From contig JASANE010021273.1 in NCBI GenBank assembly GCA_030248225.1, positions 1 through 64,000 of the forward strand: a stretch of DNA of 64,000 nt. Direction: 5' to 3'. How positions within the stretch are numbered: position 1 is the stretch's first letter; every line of letters starts with the position of its first letter. The DNA is from Trileptium ribeirensis (taxonomy: Eukaryota > Nematoda > Enoplea > Enoplida > Thoracostomopsidae). Below are positions 36,547 to 50,249 of the stretch, one piece after another. A program made the translations under genes and the position numbers. The notes beneath the pieces were generated by a model. That model was not told where the DNA came from. It ran no database searches and was given only the letters and a program-made list of their open reading frames with translations.

Positions 36547-38091
36547 ATAGGTGACGAAGGTCCTGGTTTCACCACAGAAGGGCGCAACGGGTGAATTTTT
36601 GAATTCCCCCAGAATTTCGGCTGCTCGCCAGACATTTTCAGGACACATAAAAATGACCGTATATGCTAGTAACAATATTCAATATTACTGCTGGCGTTTT
36701 GACCAATCATGACAAAATACTACGTAAAATAAAGTAAGTTCAAGCTGCAGAAAGACACGTTTCCAGTGCTTACACAATATGCAACGAAATGACAACAAAA
36801 ATGTTGAAATGTTTGAAAAAAACACGAAAACTAAATAATAAAACCCTCCTGATGACCTGGGGTACGGTTTTCGCGCAAGTAAGCTGGACCCAAATTCCCT
36901 ACGTATTTCCAACTCCCTCCATGTTGGAGCTGCCCGCATAGGAAAAATGTTGGTCCTGCGGAGAAGCTAGAATATCGCTCGAGAAGTTACGAAGAAATTA
37001 CAGTTTTTGTGTATTTTTTTCATCACATGGGCCCACTTAGAAACCAACCTATTTTGACCCAGCCCTGGAGCGTAAGTAATGACAATAGCAGCAAAATTCG
37101 GCTGCACAGAGAATGAATTGCTCCATAAAAAGACTCAAATTTCTTCGCTCTTTTTGAAGTGGTTGTGGAGATATCGTTATTTTACAGTAAAGATATCACT
37201 ATGATTTCTAACATGCACTGAGTAGTCGTAATTCCGGCACCGGCTTCTGATCTAGTAACTTTCGAGTTCCGGGTATATACTGGCTCGGACTATTTTTTGT
37301 CAGAACTTATGTTATCTTTTGTCTTTTGGAAGCCTAAGAATGGTGAAATTTGCAATAAGTTTTCAATTCCCTGTTCAAACTTGGCAAATAAATTAAACCA
37401 TAAGTGCAAAGCTATTGTTGACGCTATTTGCATAACATAAAACATAGTATTTATAACCAAAAAACTAACATTTATAATTTTTCATTTACTTCTTAGTTCA
37501 TAATTTGTTAAATACACCATATTTAAGCTACGGCACAATGATCCCCGTTTAGTATCTTACGATAAACTGTCTTTACCAGGCAATATTTCCATTTAGTCGC
37601 GAAACTAGAAAGTATAAGAATTTCGAGTATTTCGCGTCGCTGAGATTTATTGTCCAACACTAGTAATTCTGTGGTGATGGGGAAACGGGGTGAGCGCAGT
37701 TATTCTGCGCTCACTACCCCAATTACGAAATTTCAAATTTAGATTCCTGAGCCCCCTAAGGTACGAATGGACAATAATTCACCCATGAGAGTACATTAAC
37801 TGAAACAATGGATGTAATTTTCAGTACATATCAAAGGCTTCTTTTCACATGTGTGGAAAAGTGCGCCGATAGATCAGTCCGCAGAGCGCCTGCTTGCGGA
37901 TTCAAATGTAGGATCCGTGGTTTCGAATACCATTGCAACCCTACTTTCCAGTCGCTTGAATTAACCTTGTTTCATGGTCTAGCACAAATCGCTATGTACA
38001 CATAATAGATTCCTCACATAACGCTAAGGAAACAAAGAAAATTTTACAGAGACAATCTTTGCTAAGCAAGTGGGTTGCGATACCTTCACGC
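36547..38091. other. Intergenic sequence with repeat fragments
   Basis: It lies between two inward-facing hAT copies. It holds an inverted fragment of the GAGCTAT tandem repeat (about 36950-37210) and a tRNA-like SINE head near 37862-37945 (TAGATCAGTCCGCAGAGCGC, then GTGGTTTCGAATACC). No exon seen. Confidence 0.5.
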
Positions 38092-39232
38092 CAGGGAGTA
38101 ACCGGAATTCCGGTTCCGGCAAAAATCGTGTTCCGGTTGCGGTTCCGGCAAAGGGCAAAAACCATACCGGAACCGGAATTCCGGTATAAGAATTTTGTTT
38201 GAAATTTTCCAAGTTTTTTGCTTCATCCTGTAATCCAAACATATGTAATATATATTATACAATGATCAAGCTCCAATACAACCAAGCAAAACAAAAGATT
38301 AACCAATTTGCCGTGTGAAACGTAAGTAGGGCACATCATTTGAGCAGGAATTTTTCATAATAACCTGCAGGAGTTTGTTAAGTCAAAGCCAGTTCGATGC
38401 TTGTAGCAGCTATTTTACACATCCAGAAGTCTGTGGGATACGTTTGAATTAAACCGGTCCAACTCGGTAACAGAGTATGGCTTACGCAGAACTACTAGGG
38501 TACGCTTGGCTATCATAAATTGCGTCAAGCACCCGCCAGTGCGCTTGTAGACTTGGTAAATCAGTCTAAATTGAAGTAAACTAACGTTATCTGCAACGCA
38601 GCTAGAAAATGCTTTCTTGGCAATGAAGTGTATTTATTGAAATTGTGCGAGCATAGCATTCTGTCTGGAAAGTTATCATCATTATGATCTAACTGACGGG
38701 CACTGTTTGTCCAACACTAGCCTAAACAGTGTCTCTGACCACTGATCAGAAAATTACCTTCTATCTATTATTTTCTTTTAGAATCATATAAATCAATAAT
38801 TTTAAGTTTCCTACAGAAGAACATGCAACAAACGTATGGGTAGTAAAGGGAGGCGACAGGAGAGAGCGAGGGTGTGTATTCTACGCTCCAAGCTTTGTAA
38901 GCACATTCGATTTGACGCAGTATACGCAATGGTGTATAGTGGAAGACATTTTTTGCTCTGAATGTCCAAAAGCCGACATATTTGATCGATAAATAAACAT
39001 TATTAGCTTCCTCAGTCTCTTTAAAGTTTCAGAAAGGCAATAATACCATCGCAATACATTAAGTTTAATGTAAAAGTAATTTTTAATGCATTTTAAATCC
39101 ACTATATATACCTTCATTTCTTCCATCATCTGTTTTACTATATATAAATTTCGAAGACCAGGTTCCTGTTCCGGTTTAAATGGACGCTTCAGGTTGCTGG
39201 TTCCGGTAAATTTCGGTTCCGGGTATTCCTTG
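38092..39232 (-). mobile_element. hAT-like non-autonomous element, copy B
   Basis: Inverted relative to the other copies. It starts CAGGGAGTAACCGG and ends GGGTATTCCTTG. The flanks CTTCACGC (38084-38091) and CTTCATGC (39233-39240) are an 8-bp target duplication with one mismatch, as expected for hAT elements. No transposase ORF; the short frames inside are shared by all copies and look non-coding. Confidence 0.82.
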
Positions 39233-40134
39233 CTTCATGCAATAAACAAAATTTATCACGCACACATATAATACACATGGGTTAGCTATATATGATGCAC
39301 ATAATGCATTAAATAATCCAAAATTTGTGACATGTTACACGTGACATCATAATCAGTACACAGGACCAGATTTTATATAAACTTCGGCTGTAAGAATTAT
39401 GTCTATTTTTAAATTTCACTGTGCATTTTTGCCAGAAACCATACTTTTTAGCAGAAACGCTTACAAGTAGTGATGCAACCTGCAGAAATTTTTCGATCCG
39501 GATTGCTCCGAACCGACTAAGTCAAAAATTTATTTTCAGCTGATAAACATGTACCTAAGCTATTTTCAGCTGATTTGTTGTCCAACAAAGTACCATATCT
39601 ACTGAGGCTTATTTACTGACAGTTTAACTTATATATACATCATTCCGGGAAAAATATTATCGTAGCATATATTTAGGAACTACAGAAACTCAGAACAAGT
39701 TTTATTCGGGAAATTTTTGTGGATCTACAGTTTATGTCACTAAAATTTCAACGCTCTGCACTTATCCAGCGGTCCAGGCCTTTCCGGGTCTAGATCTTAA
39801 AATTGACCCGATCACTACTTCCAATCATATATATATTTATCAATTTTTCTATGTTACTAGCACAATGAATATATACAAAATACACATTAATTTATGAAAG
39901 CATTTTATGAAACTTTCCATAACCGCACTCTGTTTTGCACAAAAAACAAACCTTGCGCTGGGGTAACACAATGCATGTACATTACATTGTGTCATATCGT
40001 CTATAACACGATATAGAGATAATGTATTTACAACGATATAAAATGTATATTTATTTTTTGCGCAATATCTACAATACAAGCTGAAAAGCTGTTAAGGAAA
40101 TGCTCTATTCCACAGACAAGTGATGTGGTGCTGG

Positions 40135-40508
40135 CCTGTCCACAGTGGGGGTTGGGGGGACCCCCACTTTCCAAATCCCCCTATGTTCGTGAGATTTTCC
40201 CCGATGTCCGTCCCCCCACTCGGCGAAACGCCCCATGTTCAACTAATTCTAAAAATTTTTTATGTCTGAAAATTTATGTTCTTTGTTTGCAATTTGTTTT
40301 TTAAACATTAATTACCACTATTTATAATGCTAAAATATTGTTTTTTTTTGCTTGAAAGTACGTTCACAGTAGTAAAAATGCATGAAAATATGGAAATATT
40401 TTGTATTTTTAAGCAAAATTTATCCCCCCCACTTTGAAATTTTCCACGAGAATGAACATGGGGGCCCCCGAAGTTCCCCCTCCCACTTTTCGGAGGGCTG
40501 TGGACAGG
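40135..40508. mobile_element. 374-bp MITE with CCTGTCCACAG ends
   Basis: CCTGTCCACAG at the left and CTGTGGACAGG at the right are perfect complements. Subterminal runs of G on one side and C on the other extend the inverted repeat. There is no coding content. No certain target duplication. Confidence 0.7.
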
Positions 40509-40899
40509 ACAGTGGTGTGGCCAGTATTGGCGAGCGAATCTTACTAAGTGATCTTAAAAAGCTAATTCTTCGTATAAAACTAGAATACTAATCGCCTAGG
40601 TCCGCGAATTCAAAACTACCGTAAAAAATTTTGAACTTTAATGAAGAACCAAAAAACAATTATTCTGACGTCATGAGTAAACTATTCAAATACATTAATA
40701 ATCGCTGTTACTCTAAATGAAGAATAAGTGCACTAAATAACGAGAATGGAGAACATGCTACCAACGATGCTTATCGTAGCAATACTTTCGCGCGCGCGTT
40801 TACAACAGCCTTCGTTATGCCCAAACTTTCTTGTAATAAAACTAAAACCTCGATTACGTACCTGGGCTGTTTTATTATTCAGGTAGTCCATGTCCACAT

Positions 40900-42090
40900 A
40901 GGTTTCCTAAACAACAAACACAGTCAATATCCTACCGGATTTACCAAGATTTTCTTGATATTTCTTGATATAGATTCGCTGAGTTTCCCCTTTGCACACA
41001 TATTCGAGCAATCGCTTGTAAATAGCACGTTGTCTAAAACTTGGCGCCGTGCAACAATTGTTGGGGACTATAAATAGACCGACTCTGGAGACCCTCTAAA
41101 CTATCACCCGATTTCGTTAGTATCAAACTGTTTTAAACTAGTGGAGCGAACAATTAACATCTCCTTGATTGAATTTTGCGTAATAACCATATTATTTCAC
41201 AACATCAACATGGACTTCTGTCACAACTGTTAGAATGTGTGTCTACATTGGCTGCAGCTGTCGATTCCAGCAGATATGTCGACGTTGCTTATATTTTGCG
41301 AAAGCGTTCGGTACAATTTCTCACTCAAAGTTGCTATCAAACCTTTCTGTCTTTGCGATCACTAGACATTTGCACAACAGGATGCAGTGCTTGATTACAT
41401 ATCGCGTACGTTTCATGCTAAGGTAAACAACTCTTATTCAGAAGAGCATTTAGTGCTGTCTGGCTTTCCCCAGAGCACCGCATTAGGCCCAACTCTGTTC
41501 CTCGTATACGTAAAAGATCTCGCGTGTCATGATTTTGGTAACATTGCCTAAAGCTCCAAAACGAACTCTAACCATGTCGTTAACGAAATGCAGATAGCTC
41601 TACAGAACATTGAATATTGGGCAAAAACATGGCACTTAGGGGTTTCATCGCAAGAATACCAATTGATCCACATAGGAAAATCAAACCCCATAACTAATAA
41701 CGCGATTTGTAATCAAGCAATACCTGGCGTAAAAGGTGTTAAAGACCTGGGAATCACTGTTACCAGCGACTTCTAATTCACATCATACTGTAGAAACGTT
41801 GAAAGTAAGGCCTACAGAATCTCGCACGTGCTACTGAAGTATTTTTATTGCAGAAACACGCATATTTTATTGCGTGTTCATGCTAGCTATGCCCGTACGA
41901 TACTGTTTGGAACATTTGCATTTGGTAACCAGTTTATATACATCACCGACATTGACCTGTGAAGAGAACGCAGCTATACTTTAGGTGACAAGTGTTTACC
42001 CTGCCTGTATTGAACATTGAGAATACAGCGATTGTTCGAAACAGCTAGAAATAGACTCACTTGAGCTCATATGTCTACATCACGATTTAA
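40900..42090 (+). pseudogene. Decayed non-LTR reverse transcriptase, jockey/CR1-like
   Basis: Across several frames it reads FAHIFEQSLVNSTLSKTWRR, YHPISLVSNCFKLVERTI, ISHSKLLSNLSVF, SGFPQSTALGPTLF and EYWAKTWHLGVSSQEYQL. These follow the order of RT blocks in jockey/CR1-type ORF2 proteins (FNxSL..G..P..WK, YRPISLxSxxxKxxE, the palm region, SGxPQGxxLGPxLF, and the thumb W..xWxLxxxxxK). Many stops and shifts and a missing YxDD show it is inactive. No endonuclease domain is visible upstream. Confidence 0.75.
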
Positions 42091-43980
42091 CAATGGTTTG
42101 TAAATGTGTTCATGGCGAAAGGGATATCGCAAGCCACGTGTTGTTCGCAAGCTGCAATGAAAGCCGCATACGAGGTCACTCATTTAAATTAAAACTAAAT
42201 CCCCAGACAAACATTTATTTATCAAACAAAAGAACTTTGGAACGAATTGCCTAATCAAGTCGATGGTAAATCCGCGATAAAGGTGTTTTGGGTACACAGG
42301 TGGGTCTGGACCCACAAAATTTTTGCTGGAACCAGGGCAGTTTCGGGTTCGGAAACATTGGGTTTGTTAATAAATTTTGTTAGGTTTGCGTTTGCTTTGG
42401 ATCATACGTAATAAGAAATCTATTCATAAAATAAATATCAACATTCGTAATAAGCAGATTAATACAGTCTAAAAAGATATGATAAACATAGTTAGCGTGC
42501 TGGAACTCCAAAAACCACAGATGCTGTGAACATGACAAAGGCGTATATGAAATTTGGTCCAATCTTTTGCAGTTAGAGGCCTTGTATGGCTATGTGATTT
42601 ACGTTTCTTTATTATTTAAAAATTCGTGGAATTCTCGAGCTAAAAATCGTAAATCTGGAACCAAAAGAAATTTGCTGGACCCAACCTGAACTCACGGCCT
42701 GTTTTGAAAAAAATAACCTGCCCGCGATACAAGGAACAAAATTCCAAATTAATTAAAAATTCTCTAAGCAAGGTTGAATTTTATGGAATACTCAAATTTG
42801 ATAGAAACCTTTAAGCAGGAGTAAAGGATAGGTGTGTTCCCCTTTCTGCTCTCTCTGTACTACGTCATGTTTTGCTCAGTCATATTTATTGTCCTACCTT
42901 AAACATTTACGACTTCATAAAATCTTTTATAATACATATATACAACTTGTTCGGTTGTTATATTTTATTATTTTGGTTTCAGGTGGGTGCCCATGTCAGA
43001 TATCGGTACTAAAAGGATTAGGGTTCGTCGCCGCTGATTTGGAGGTGCGATTTGTGGCTAGCAGTATGCGGCAATGCGTTCGATTTGTGGCCAGTAGTAT
43101 GCCGGCAATGCTAAGCTAGGTTTTAGATGATAATTCCCGACCCTAAGCAGTTAGCTCTACTTTGACTTAATCCGCCGCACAACTCTGACTGACGGCTCTT
43201 CTCCATTATTAAGTTTTTTATTTCCGCCATGAGCCTATACAGCCTAACCCGTCTATGACACTCTGAGTCCAATAGCAATTCACAGCAGATACCAGTGTTA
43301 ACGTTTATTACAAAAACGATATTGTTAATACTAAAGTTATTTTATAACAGAATGCAGTGATGCGCTTCAATCCCCAAGGTCACTCAGTATGAGCTAAGAT
43401 ATTGCCCAGTTTTATCTTCCGAGACGCGTCATGCTATGGCTTCGTTATTTTTTAAGATATGTCACGCACTATTATAGTTTATATCTCACTAACGTACATC
43501 GCGCTACGTGAGATCCAACATCTTTGCAATAGTATAGCACTTTTTTGGCTATTGTCGGCCATGGTAAGTGTTCCCGCAAGAGTATAACTTATTAGTATAA
43601 CGCTTATTAAAATTAAGGTTATATAATACATTAATTTATAAGAAGTGTTCTCACTACGATAACAATCCTTATTGAAAATAAGTTAATAATTATCAGCCTC
43701 CGAATTTATATCTTCTCAATTTTAAGTCTCAAGATATTTCGCATGAAGTTAACTCCATCCCTAGAGTGGAGTTGGCGAGCTCAGTAATGTAAACCACGAA
43801 CCCTGAAGACTTCGTTAGGGTAGGTTACAGAGACGTAGATGGCTTAAAGTTTTGGATGCTTCCCACTATCTCTCGCCCGCGTATCTCGGGAAGCAGATTT
43901 TCCCGTTTTTAGAAGCTCAGAGACGCATTCTTAAACTACTGGCCGAGTTCTGTTGTAAAATGTAACACTATTGACGCAGC
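42091..43980. other. Non-coding, no confident feature
   Basis: The only structure seen is a ~33-bp direct duplication at about 43047-43112 (GATTTGTGG...AGTATG...GGCAATGC twice). An inverted-looking pair of GGACCCA phrases lies near 42305 and 42660. Confidence 0.4.
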
Positions 43981-43989
43981 ACGGTAAAC

Positions 43990-44215
43990 AATTACAAATT
44001 ATATATATATGTATAATACACATTACAATATATATACTATTACATATGTATGTAATACGTATATATATATACAATTACATATATATAGTAATATGTATAT
44101 ATATATATATATATATATAACAATTACATATCATATATACAGTATATATATACGGTAAACAATTACATATATATATATATATATATACATATATATAAAT
44201 ATATATGTATATTTG
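43990..44215. repeat. TA-rich microsatellite cluster
   Basis: Repeated TATATATG, TACATA and (TA)n blocks with little other sequence. Assembly length may not be reliable. Confidence 0.9.
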
Positions 44216-47200
44216 AGTTTTACACCATTCGTCCCCGGACGAATGATCTCGGCGTTAACTTCGATGATAGCGATTGAGAGTTAGTTTAGCTATTAGTTTG
44301 ATTACAGCTTTTGTGAGTTCATACAGCAGACCCCGGACGGCTGGCCACTGCAGGGATATTTAGTTACCTGGCCTATGTTCCTTAGAATTATCGCTAATAC
44401 GGCCGTCATTTTTCTGTACCTGTCGCCGGGCGGCTGACGCGATACGCTCTCATAAAAACTGTATAGTAGTGACAAGCTACTATCTAGTTAATCTTTCAAG
44501 AATCTCGATTCCCGTACGGCTGATAGAGTTGGTAATTGGAAAGGGGTCCATTCGATAGGGTAATCAGTTCCACTTCCTTTACTCACCCGATCTTCCCAAG
44601 AATAGTCACTTGCTAGGCCGCCACAGACGGGTGCCGCACCAAACAAGTGATGCTAATATCCAAGAACATCCTAATCTGCTCTCCCGGGTATTTCTCACTC
44701 GACGCTAGGGCCGAAATTGTGAAATATAATTAACTAGTTATCAGCTAATACGGTATCAAGTACATATTTGCCCCTACTATTTTTAATTGGGAAAGATATT
44801 ATTAAGTTAAGCTAACTACTGTTTAAGACCACCTGTTTGGGACACTCTGAGCCAATATCAGGTTATTTTTTAACCGACACTCAAAGCCAAAATCCTGATA
44901 ATTCTAATCATACGACTTAAACTATGCGTAGTACTTTACCCATGAATTCCGGAACACGAAAGATATATAATCCACTCTAGACAAACACGTGTAGAAACCG
45001 TAAATCACAAGGCTGCTTTGTCGGAACGATGAAATAAAACCATTTGAAATTAGCTACTTCATTATTGCGTTGCGTAGCTATGCAACCGCTCACGAATTAA
45101 ATTCAAAAATAATTAAATACATGTAATAGTTGCAGCGTATTTCTTTTACGCGTAACGAAACCCGGCAGTCTTACGAAAGCCGATAATGCTAAATAATTCT
45201 TATGCTGAAGAGAAAACACATAAAGCTAGAACACGCTTCAATTCAACCGCCGCTCTCTTCGGAGTTTAAACTATAACTGAAAGTAGAAACTAAAACAAAT
45301 GCTAACTTCCTGTTAGCTAAATAGAAAAACAAAAGATTATACAAATTAGCATAATCGTGAACAAAACAACAACACGAGGAAACAATCCCAGCACGTAAAA
45401 GGGAGAGATGAATAGGCAAAAAAACCTGGGTTTTTAGGAAAAATTTGGGATTTTGGTCGGGTTTTGACCGGGATAACCGCTGTAGCCTAGTGGACCCGTA
45501 ACACATCAGTAATCTCATTTCTGCTAAACATAATCTTCGTGCCTAGCTATGTAATAATATATCTTTACACTACTTGCTTCAAGATTATAAGTAGGACAAG
45601 CTGAAATTCCTTTGAACCGTCGGCGTTGCAAACTTCAGCTTGGACATAGCCAAAATAGCAAAACGCACAAATAGGTGACTATATTTTTTTGAGAAAAACA
45701 GCATAGATTGATTATGTTTCTTTTCTATAGAGCTGTAGATTTGGTATAAAAATTGCTATTTATCTTGAATTTAGTGCACTAAAGGACAAACGGCAGTTAG
45801 GAATTATAGCTCACAACGGTAATTAGTAAAATGGTAGTTGGGAATACGGATTTTCGCAGTTTTTGAATAATTCTAGGATAGGTAACCTATGATCTTCAAT
45901 AACATTATTCGTTCGACACTAAAAGCGCCTATGTCGGCATATATTCCCTAATACCGTAAAAATTGTTAAATTTCAACAAAAATTGAACGAAAAATGAAAA
46001 CAAAAACATGGAAAACAGCAAGCAAAACCAGAAATAGAATATTCATTCCCACCTATGTAATAAATTGTTATTATGCTAGCTGCCATAACATTATTGTGCA
46101 GAAACAAAACATAAAATTAGTTAACAAGACTTGCCCCTTTTATCTTCTAGCTATAACAACTGCAAAATTGGTTGGTTTTACCCTCTTAATCAGTTAATAA
46201 ATGTGTTATCAACTTGATGTCGTGTTTGCAATTGCAATAGCGCAGACCACCGGTACCGTAAAGACTTCCGTAACGTCGCTTCAACGGTTGCCATGTTACA
46301 GATAGCAACAAAGAAAGTCGCCGCGCATTTGCTCTAAAAGTTGGATTTATTTATAAATGTGTCGTCTTGAAAAGGGGCACACACAAAGGAATACAAAGGA
46401 ATGTTATGCACCCCTTTATTACCGGCAATCAATGGTAGAAAAATTGCATATATCTGCTTGCATGTTCCTGACCCATAGTTATTGTTAGCCATTGTAGGAT
46501 TAGCGCAGCACCTTAGCAAGAGGGTGACCTGACTGTATTATAAAATTTCCAACTATAGGTTTCTAATGACACGTTTCATTGAGTATCTTGCTTAGAATTG
46601 TAACCGATGCAATAATAATAGCGTTTGATAGGTAACGATTGCCTTTGCTTTACATTTTGAAACAACATTTGGATGTTTCCAACTTTTAGTGTTCAGGAAC
46701 CAGATGAGCTATACCGAGTAAGAGAAACTGCCGTGAACATAAACATATATAAATATAGTTTTAAATAAATGTATGTAAAATAGTTAAATATATATTTAAA
46801 TATATACCTTTGTATATAGTTAAAAGTTATCTGTTTATACAGTAAATAAAATCTGGATATTATTGCTATTTATTAAAATTAGGGCCTGCGTTGTGCCAAA
46901 CTGTGACTGAAGGGTTCTGGTCTTTAGGAGTAGAACCCTCACCTTCTATATGGGCATCTATAACGCTTTAAATTCTAGACAGTCGCTCTGAACCGTTCTG
47001 TTGTACCGCCCCTTAGTGTAACTCGAATCACAATTTCTTCATTGGTTACATTTGCAAAGCTGTGTGAACTTTAATTTCTAGGATTTACGCACAATATAGC
47101 CAGCTAGAAATGAAGAATGAATAACGTTGTAGTTTTGGCTTAAATCACAAATTTACTGTTACCGTCTATGAAGTGGAACGCTCCAACATGGGTTGTAAAA

Positions 47201-47490
47201 TAGATTTCTGTGTCCAAGCATGTATATTCCAAGCAATAACATTGGAATAGTTTCGAGTAGACTAAAATTTTCACCATATACGTCATACAGTGGCATACAA
47301 AAATTTAATTGAAATAATCTCGCTTAATAAAAAAGTTGTTAAAAATTTTTAAAGCCAAAGTCATATTAATTTTCTTCATCATAGCATACGTAACATACAG
47401 AACGCGTATTGATGAGACCTTGTATTTGATGAATAAGACTTATTAGACAGTTACTTTTGGTAAAGTGAATTACACCCCCAGAATTTTATG
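44216..47490. other. Non-coding, no confident feature
   Basis: Moderately GC-richer stretches at 44220-44700 contain no readable protein or RNA that I recognise. GACACTCTGAG-like phrases at about 43257 and 44840 hint at a shared dispersed repeat. Confidence 0.35.
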
Positions 47491-47499
47491 CGTATATGC

Positions 47500-47766
47500 T
47501 CAAGCGGTGAGTCGGGTCATCGTAGGGAGGCGTTGGTCTTTCCAGCAATGATATGCTAGCCGGCGGGAGTGGCTGTCGGGTGGAATATTGCCGAAGCTTC
47601 GATGGTGACGGTGGCTGAGCTTCGGGGTAACCTTCCCACCCCTATGAGCATATGTGCTTCTATACCATTCATATGCGGCTCTCACAACTTCTGATACGTA
47701 TAAAAAAATCAAACATACAATTTTAGATCGAGATATAGAAATTCTATTGTAATTTCTAGATTCCAA
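47500..47766 (-). other. Candidate GC-rich exon or repeat, unidentified
   Basis: A 60-codon open stretch follows a possible acceptor CGTATCAG. It has a balanced composition (RAAYEWYRSTYAHRGGKV, then HRHHRSFGNIPP) and higher GC than its surroundings. I do not recognise it and no partner exon is visible. It may be chance or a fragment of a repeat. Confidence 0.2.
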
Positions 47767-48299
47767 TTATTCAAGATTGATTGATTTCGAAAGCAGTCTG
47801 ATTGTGGTTTCCTGATAATATAAGTAGCGTTATTACTCCAAAATTAAAAATATTGGAACTAAATAACGTGCAAGTTGGTTATAGTGCGTTTTGTCCCAGC
47901 TAAATAGAGTTTCAAGATTTTCACCATTATATAGCCATCATAAATTAGAAATACAATTGAACAAACTATCCTTATAACACTAAATTTTTGTAACAATTTT
48001 AGGCGGAGTAATCTCGGAGGCACATGCATAAACGATAGTCACTGCAAAAAACGATCAAAATTTATACGGTAGTCGCTCTATGTTTCATTTATTTTTCTAT
48101 TAGCCACTCTAAAATAGATATACGACTTATACTATGTAAACTTAATAAACATTATAATTAACAGTTTTTAGGCGTATTAACCTTGGTGCAGGCGTATAAA
48201 CTCTAAAATCTTGCAGTAGTTATATCATTAGTCTTTCTCTATATTATTTTATAGTTATTTACTTAGCTAGTGGTTTAACGCCAAAAGGTTTTGTTGATT

Positions 48300-49330
48300 G
48301 GTCTTTTCGGTGTCGGGTCCCGTACATTACCCAGGGGTTTCTGGGGCTAAAATCCCAATTTTTCTTGTTTTTCACAAAATCCTTTATTATACATTTTCCC
48401 CGAATTTCAAGTTTTACAAAATTTTAAAACTTTCTTTTTCTTTTCCTAATTTGCATAAAATCCATTTGCTTTTCTGAGTAGCTATGTATAGTTAGCTAAA
48501 TTCTTCTTTCAGTTTCCAGTCTGCTTTTAGACTTCACGGAGTACGCGGATGAGACTTCGATGCTTAATTGAATATAGTTTAGCCGCATTGGTTTTATTTT
48601 TATTGATTACTTAGCTAATAGTGTGGTTATAGTTTTCCTTTACTTACGGTTTTATGCGCTCGGGTTTTAATGTTGGAGTGTTAGCGTAGATTGCAGGGGT
48701 TGAGAGCGGCACGTATATCGTATACGGTTACCTTATATTGCTGTCCAACTGGAAAGGTGCTTACACTCAGCCCTTCGCCCAGTGGATTAGCGGTTGTAAA
48801 TTCGGAAACACCTATACTCGGGTATCGTATACGAAAGATTTGGCCTAAGTGCGGTAGAGTTACGGAGCGTAAAGAATGCGCGTTATTTATGGTCTCGATA
48901 GTGATAGACGATTGTAAGGCAAATCATAGGATTGCTTTGTGAAGATTTTTAGAGTGGTACGAACGCGTCTAGTGTCACTTAGCCGCAACACATAAGTAAT
49001 CCTAACGTCATTATTTTTCCATAGTCATAGTTACCAATAATAATATTTTTTCCTTAGAAAATCGGTAGAAGTGGCCATAAGTTGTAATAAATGCGATAGA
49101 CAAATAGCAACGTACTAAGTTTAGTATGTAATACTTTAAAAATTCGACCCTTTTTGTAGCGTGTGAGTGGTTACCAGGGCGAGAGTACAGGTGGGACTCG
49201 AAAATATTAGTGTCAACTTTTGGGCAGGTCCAACTTTGTATTTCTCTCCCTCCTAGACAATATTTCATAAGTTTCGACCTAATTACTAAAATCATACCAA
49301 TTTCGTTATCCTTCCCTGGGGGATATCCAT
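48300..49330. repeat. Candidate retroelement terminal/UTR sequence, 3' side
   Basis: Two blocks recur in the same orientation near 59465-59590. The first is GGGTCCCGTA..ACCCAGGGGTTTC at 48315-48345. The second is GAGTGGTTACCAGGGCG followed by an AGTACAGGTG phrase at 49164-49195. In the other copy they are only 45 bases apart, so that copy is internally deleted. Direct repeats on both sides of the Ty3-like genes, about 10 kb apart, are what LTR or LTR-adjacent sequence would look like. No TG...CA ends or primer site were fixed. Confidence 0.4.
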
Positions 49331-50000
49331 TCTCCCACAGGGGTGACTCCTACATCTATCTCTGGAAGGGAGAAATCTAAATTTCATATTACACCTCTCA
49401 GTTCTTATCCCTTACCATATATTACCCCTTAAAACTGACTTTAAATCTAGGAATTTACAAATTTCCTTACTTTTATTCAAATAACACATTTCTTTAGGTT
49501 TTATCACTATTTCCTCCCGGTGGGGTGGGTTATAGCCCATAACGGGTACATTCACACTTATTCCCACTCGGGTGAACCCATTATTCACTCTTATATCGAG
49601 TTATATCTCCTCTATACCCTAATTCGTACTCTATTTTACCTGAAAATCAATATTTTTACTTTTTTATCAAATTTACAAAAGTATTGAGATTTTCCCCACT
49701 TGGGTACAACTTTTCCTTATTGCTGCATTACATTTCATCTTTTCTCTATGCTGAAACCACCCTAATACTACTATTACCCCATTTTTATTAAGTTAGGAAT
49801 TTCCTAAATCCTACCACCTTTTCTATTTCGATATTCCACTTTTTCTAATTATATACGAATTCCCAAACCTTTAAAGCTATAAAAGGGGGTTCCCCTTATT
49901 CACTCCCCTTCGGAAATATACTTAACCCCTATGGGATACCTCTATATAACTCTATTTCTCACCCCCAAAACTCATTGAATTTTCCCCAAAATTATATACC
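49290..50000. other. Pyrimidine-rich block
   Basis: About 700 bases dominated by C and T on the plus strand, with many CCCC and TTCC runs. The minus strand, the coding strand of the nearby retroelement, is therefore purine-rich. It may include a polypurine tract or 3' untranslated region of that element. Confidence 0.6.
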
Positions 50001-50249
50001 ATAATAATACCTAATTTTAAAATTTAATAATAAATAAATTTACTTAGCTAAACAATGTCTATTGTGTAAGTGTAGCTACTTGGTTGGTTTTGCGAATTCA
50101 ACAGTGTGATGATTGGAGAATGTTACGGAGTATTATTATTATTAGTATTATTACGTGTTGTTGTTGTGTTCTGCGAAACATACGAACTTCGAGTTGTTTT
50201 TTTCTTTGTTTTTACTATACTGGTTTTCTTATGTGTGAGTGTATTACTA

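Noticed and set aside
38881..39129. Conserved small protein in hAT copies (LRWYYCLSETLKRLRKLI...)
   Set aside because: The frame is shared because the copies are similar in DNA. It has no start context or domain and is broken in some copies.
49011..49295. Protein conserved between 49.1 and 59.5 kb (TNIFESHLY...RPGNHS)
   Set aside because: The likeness follows from a shared DNA repeat; frames are open by chance and differ outside it.
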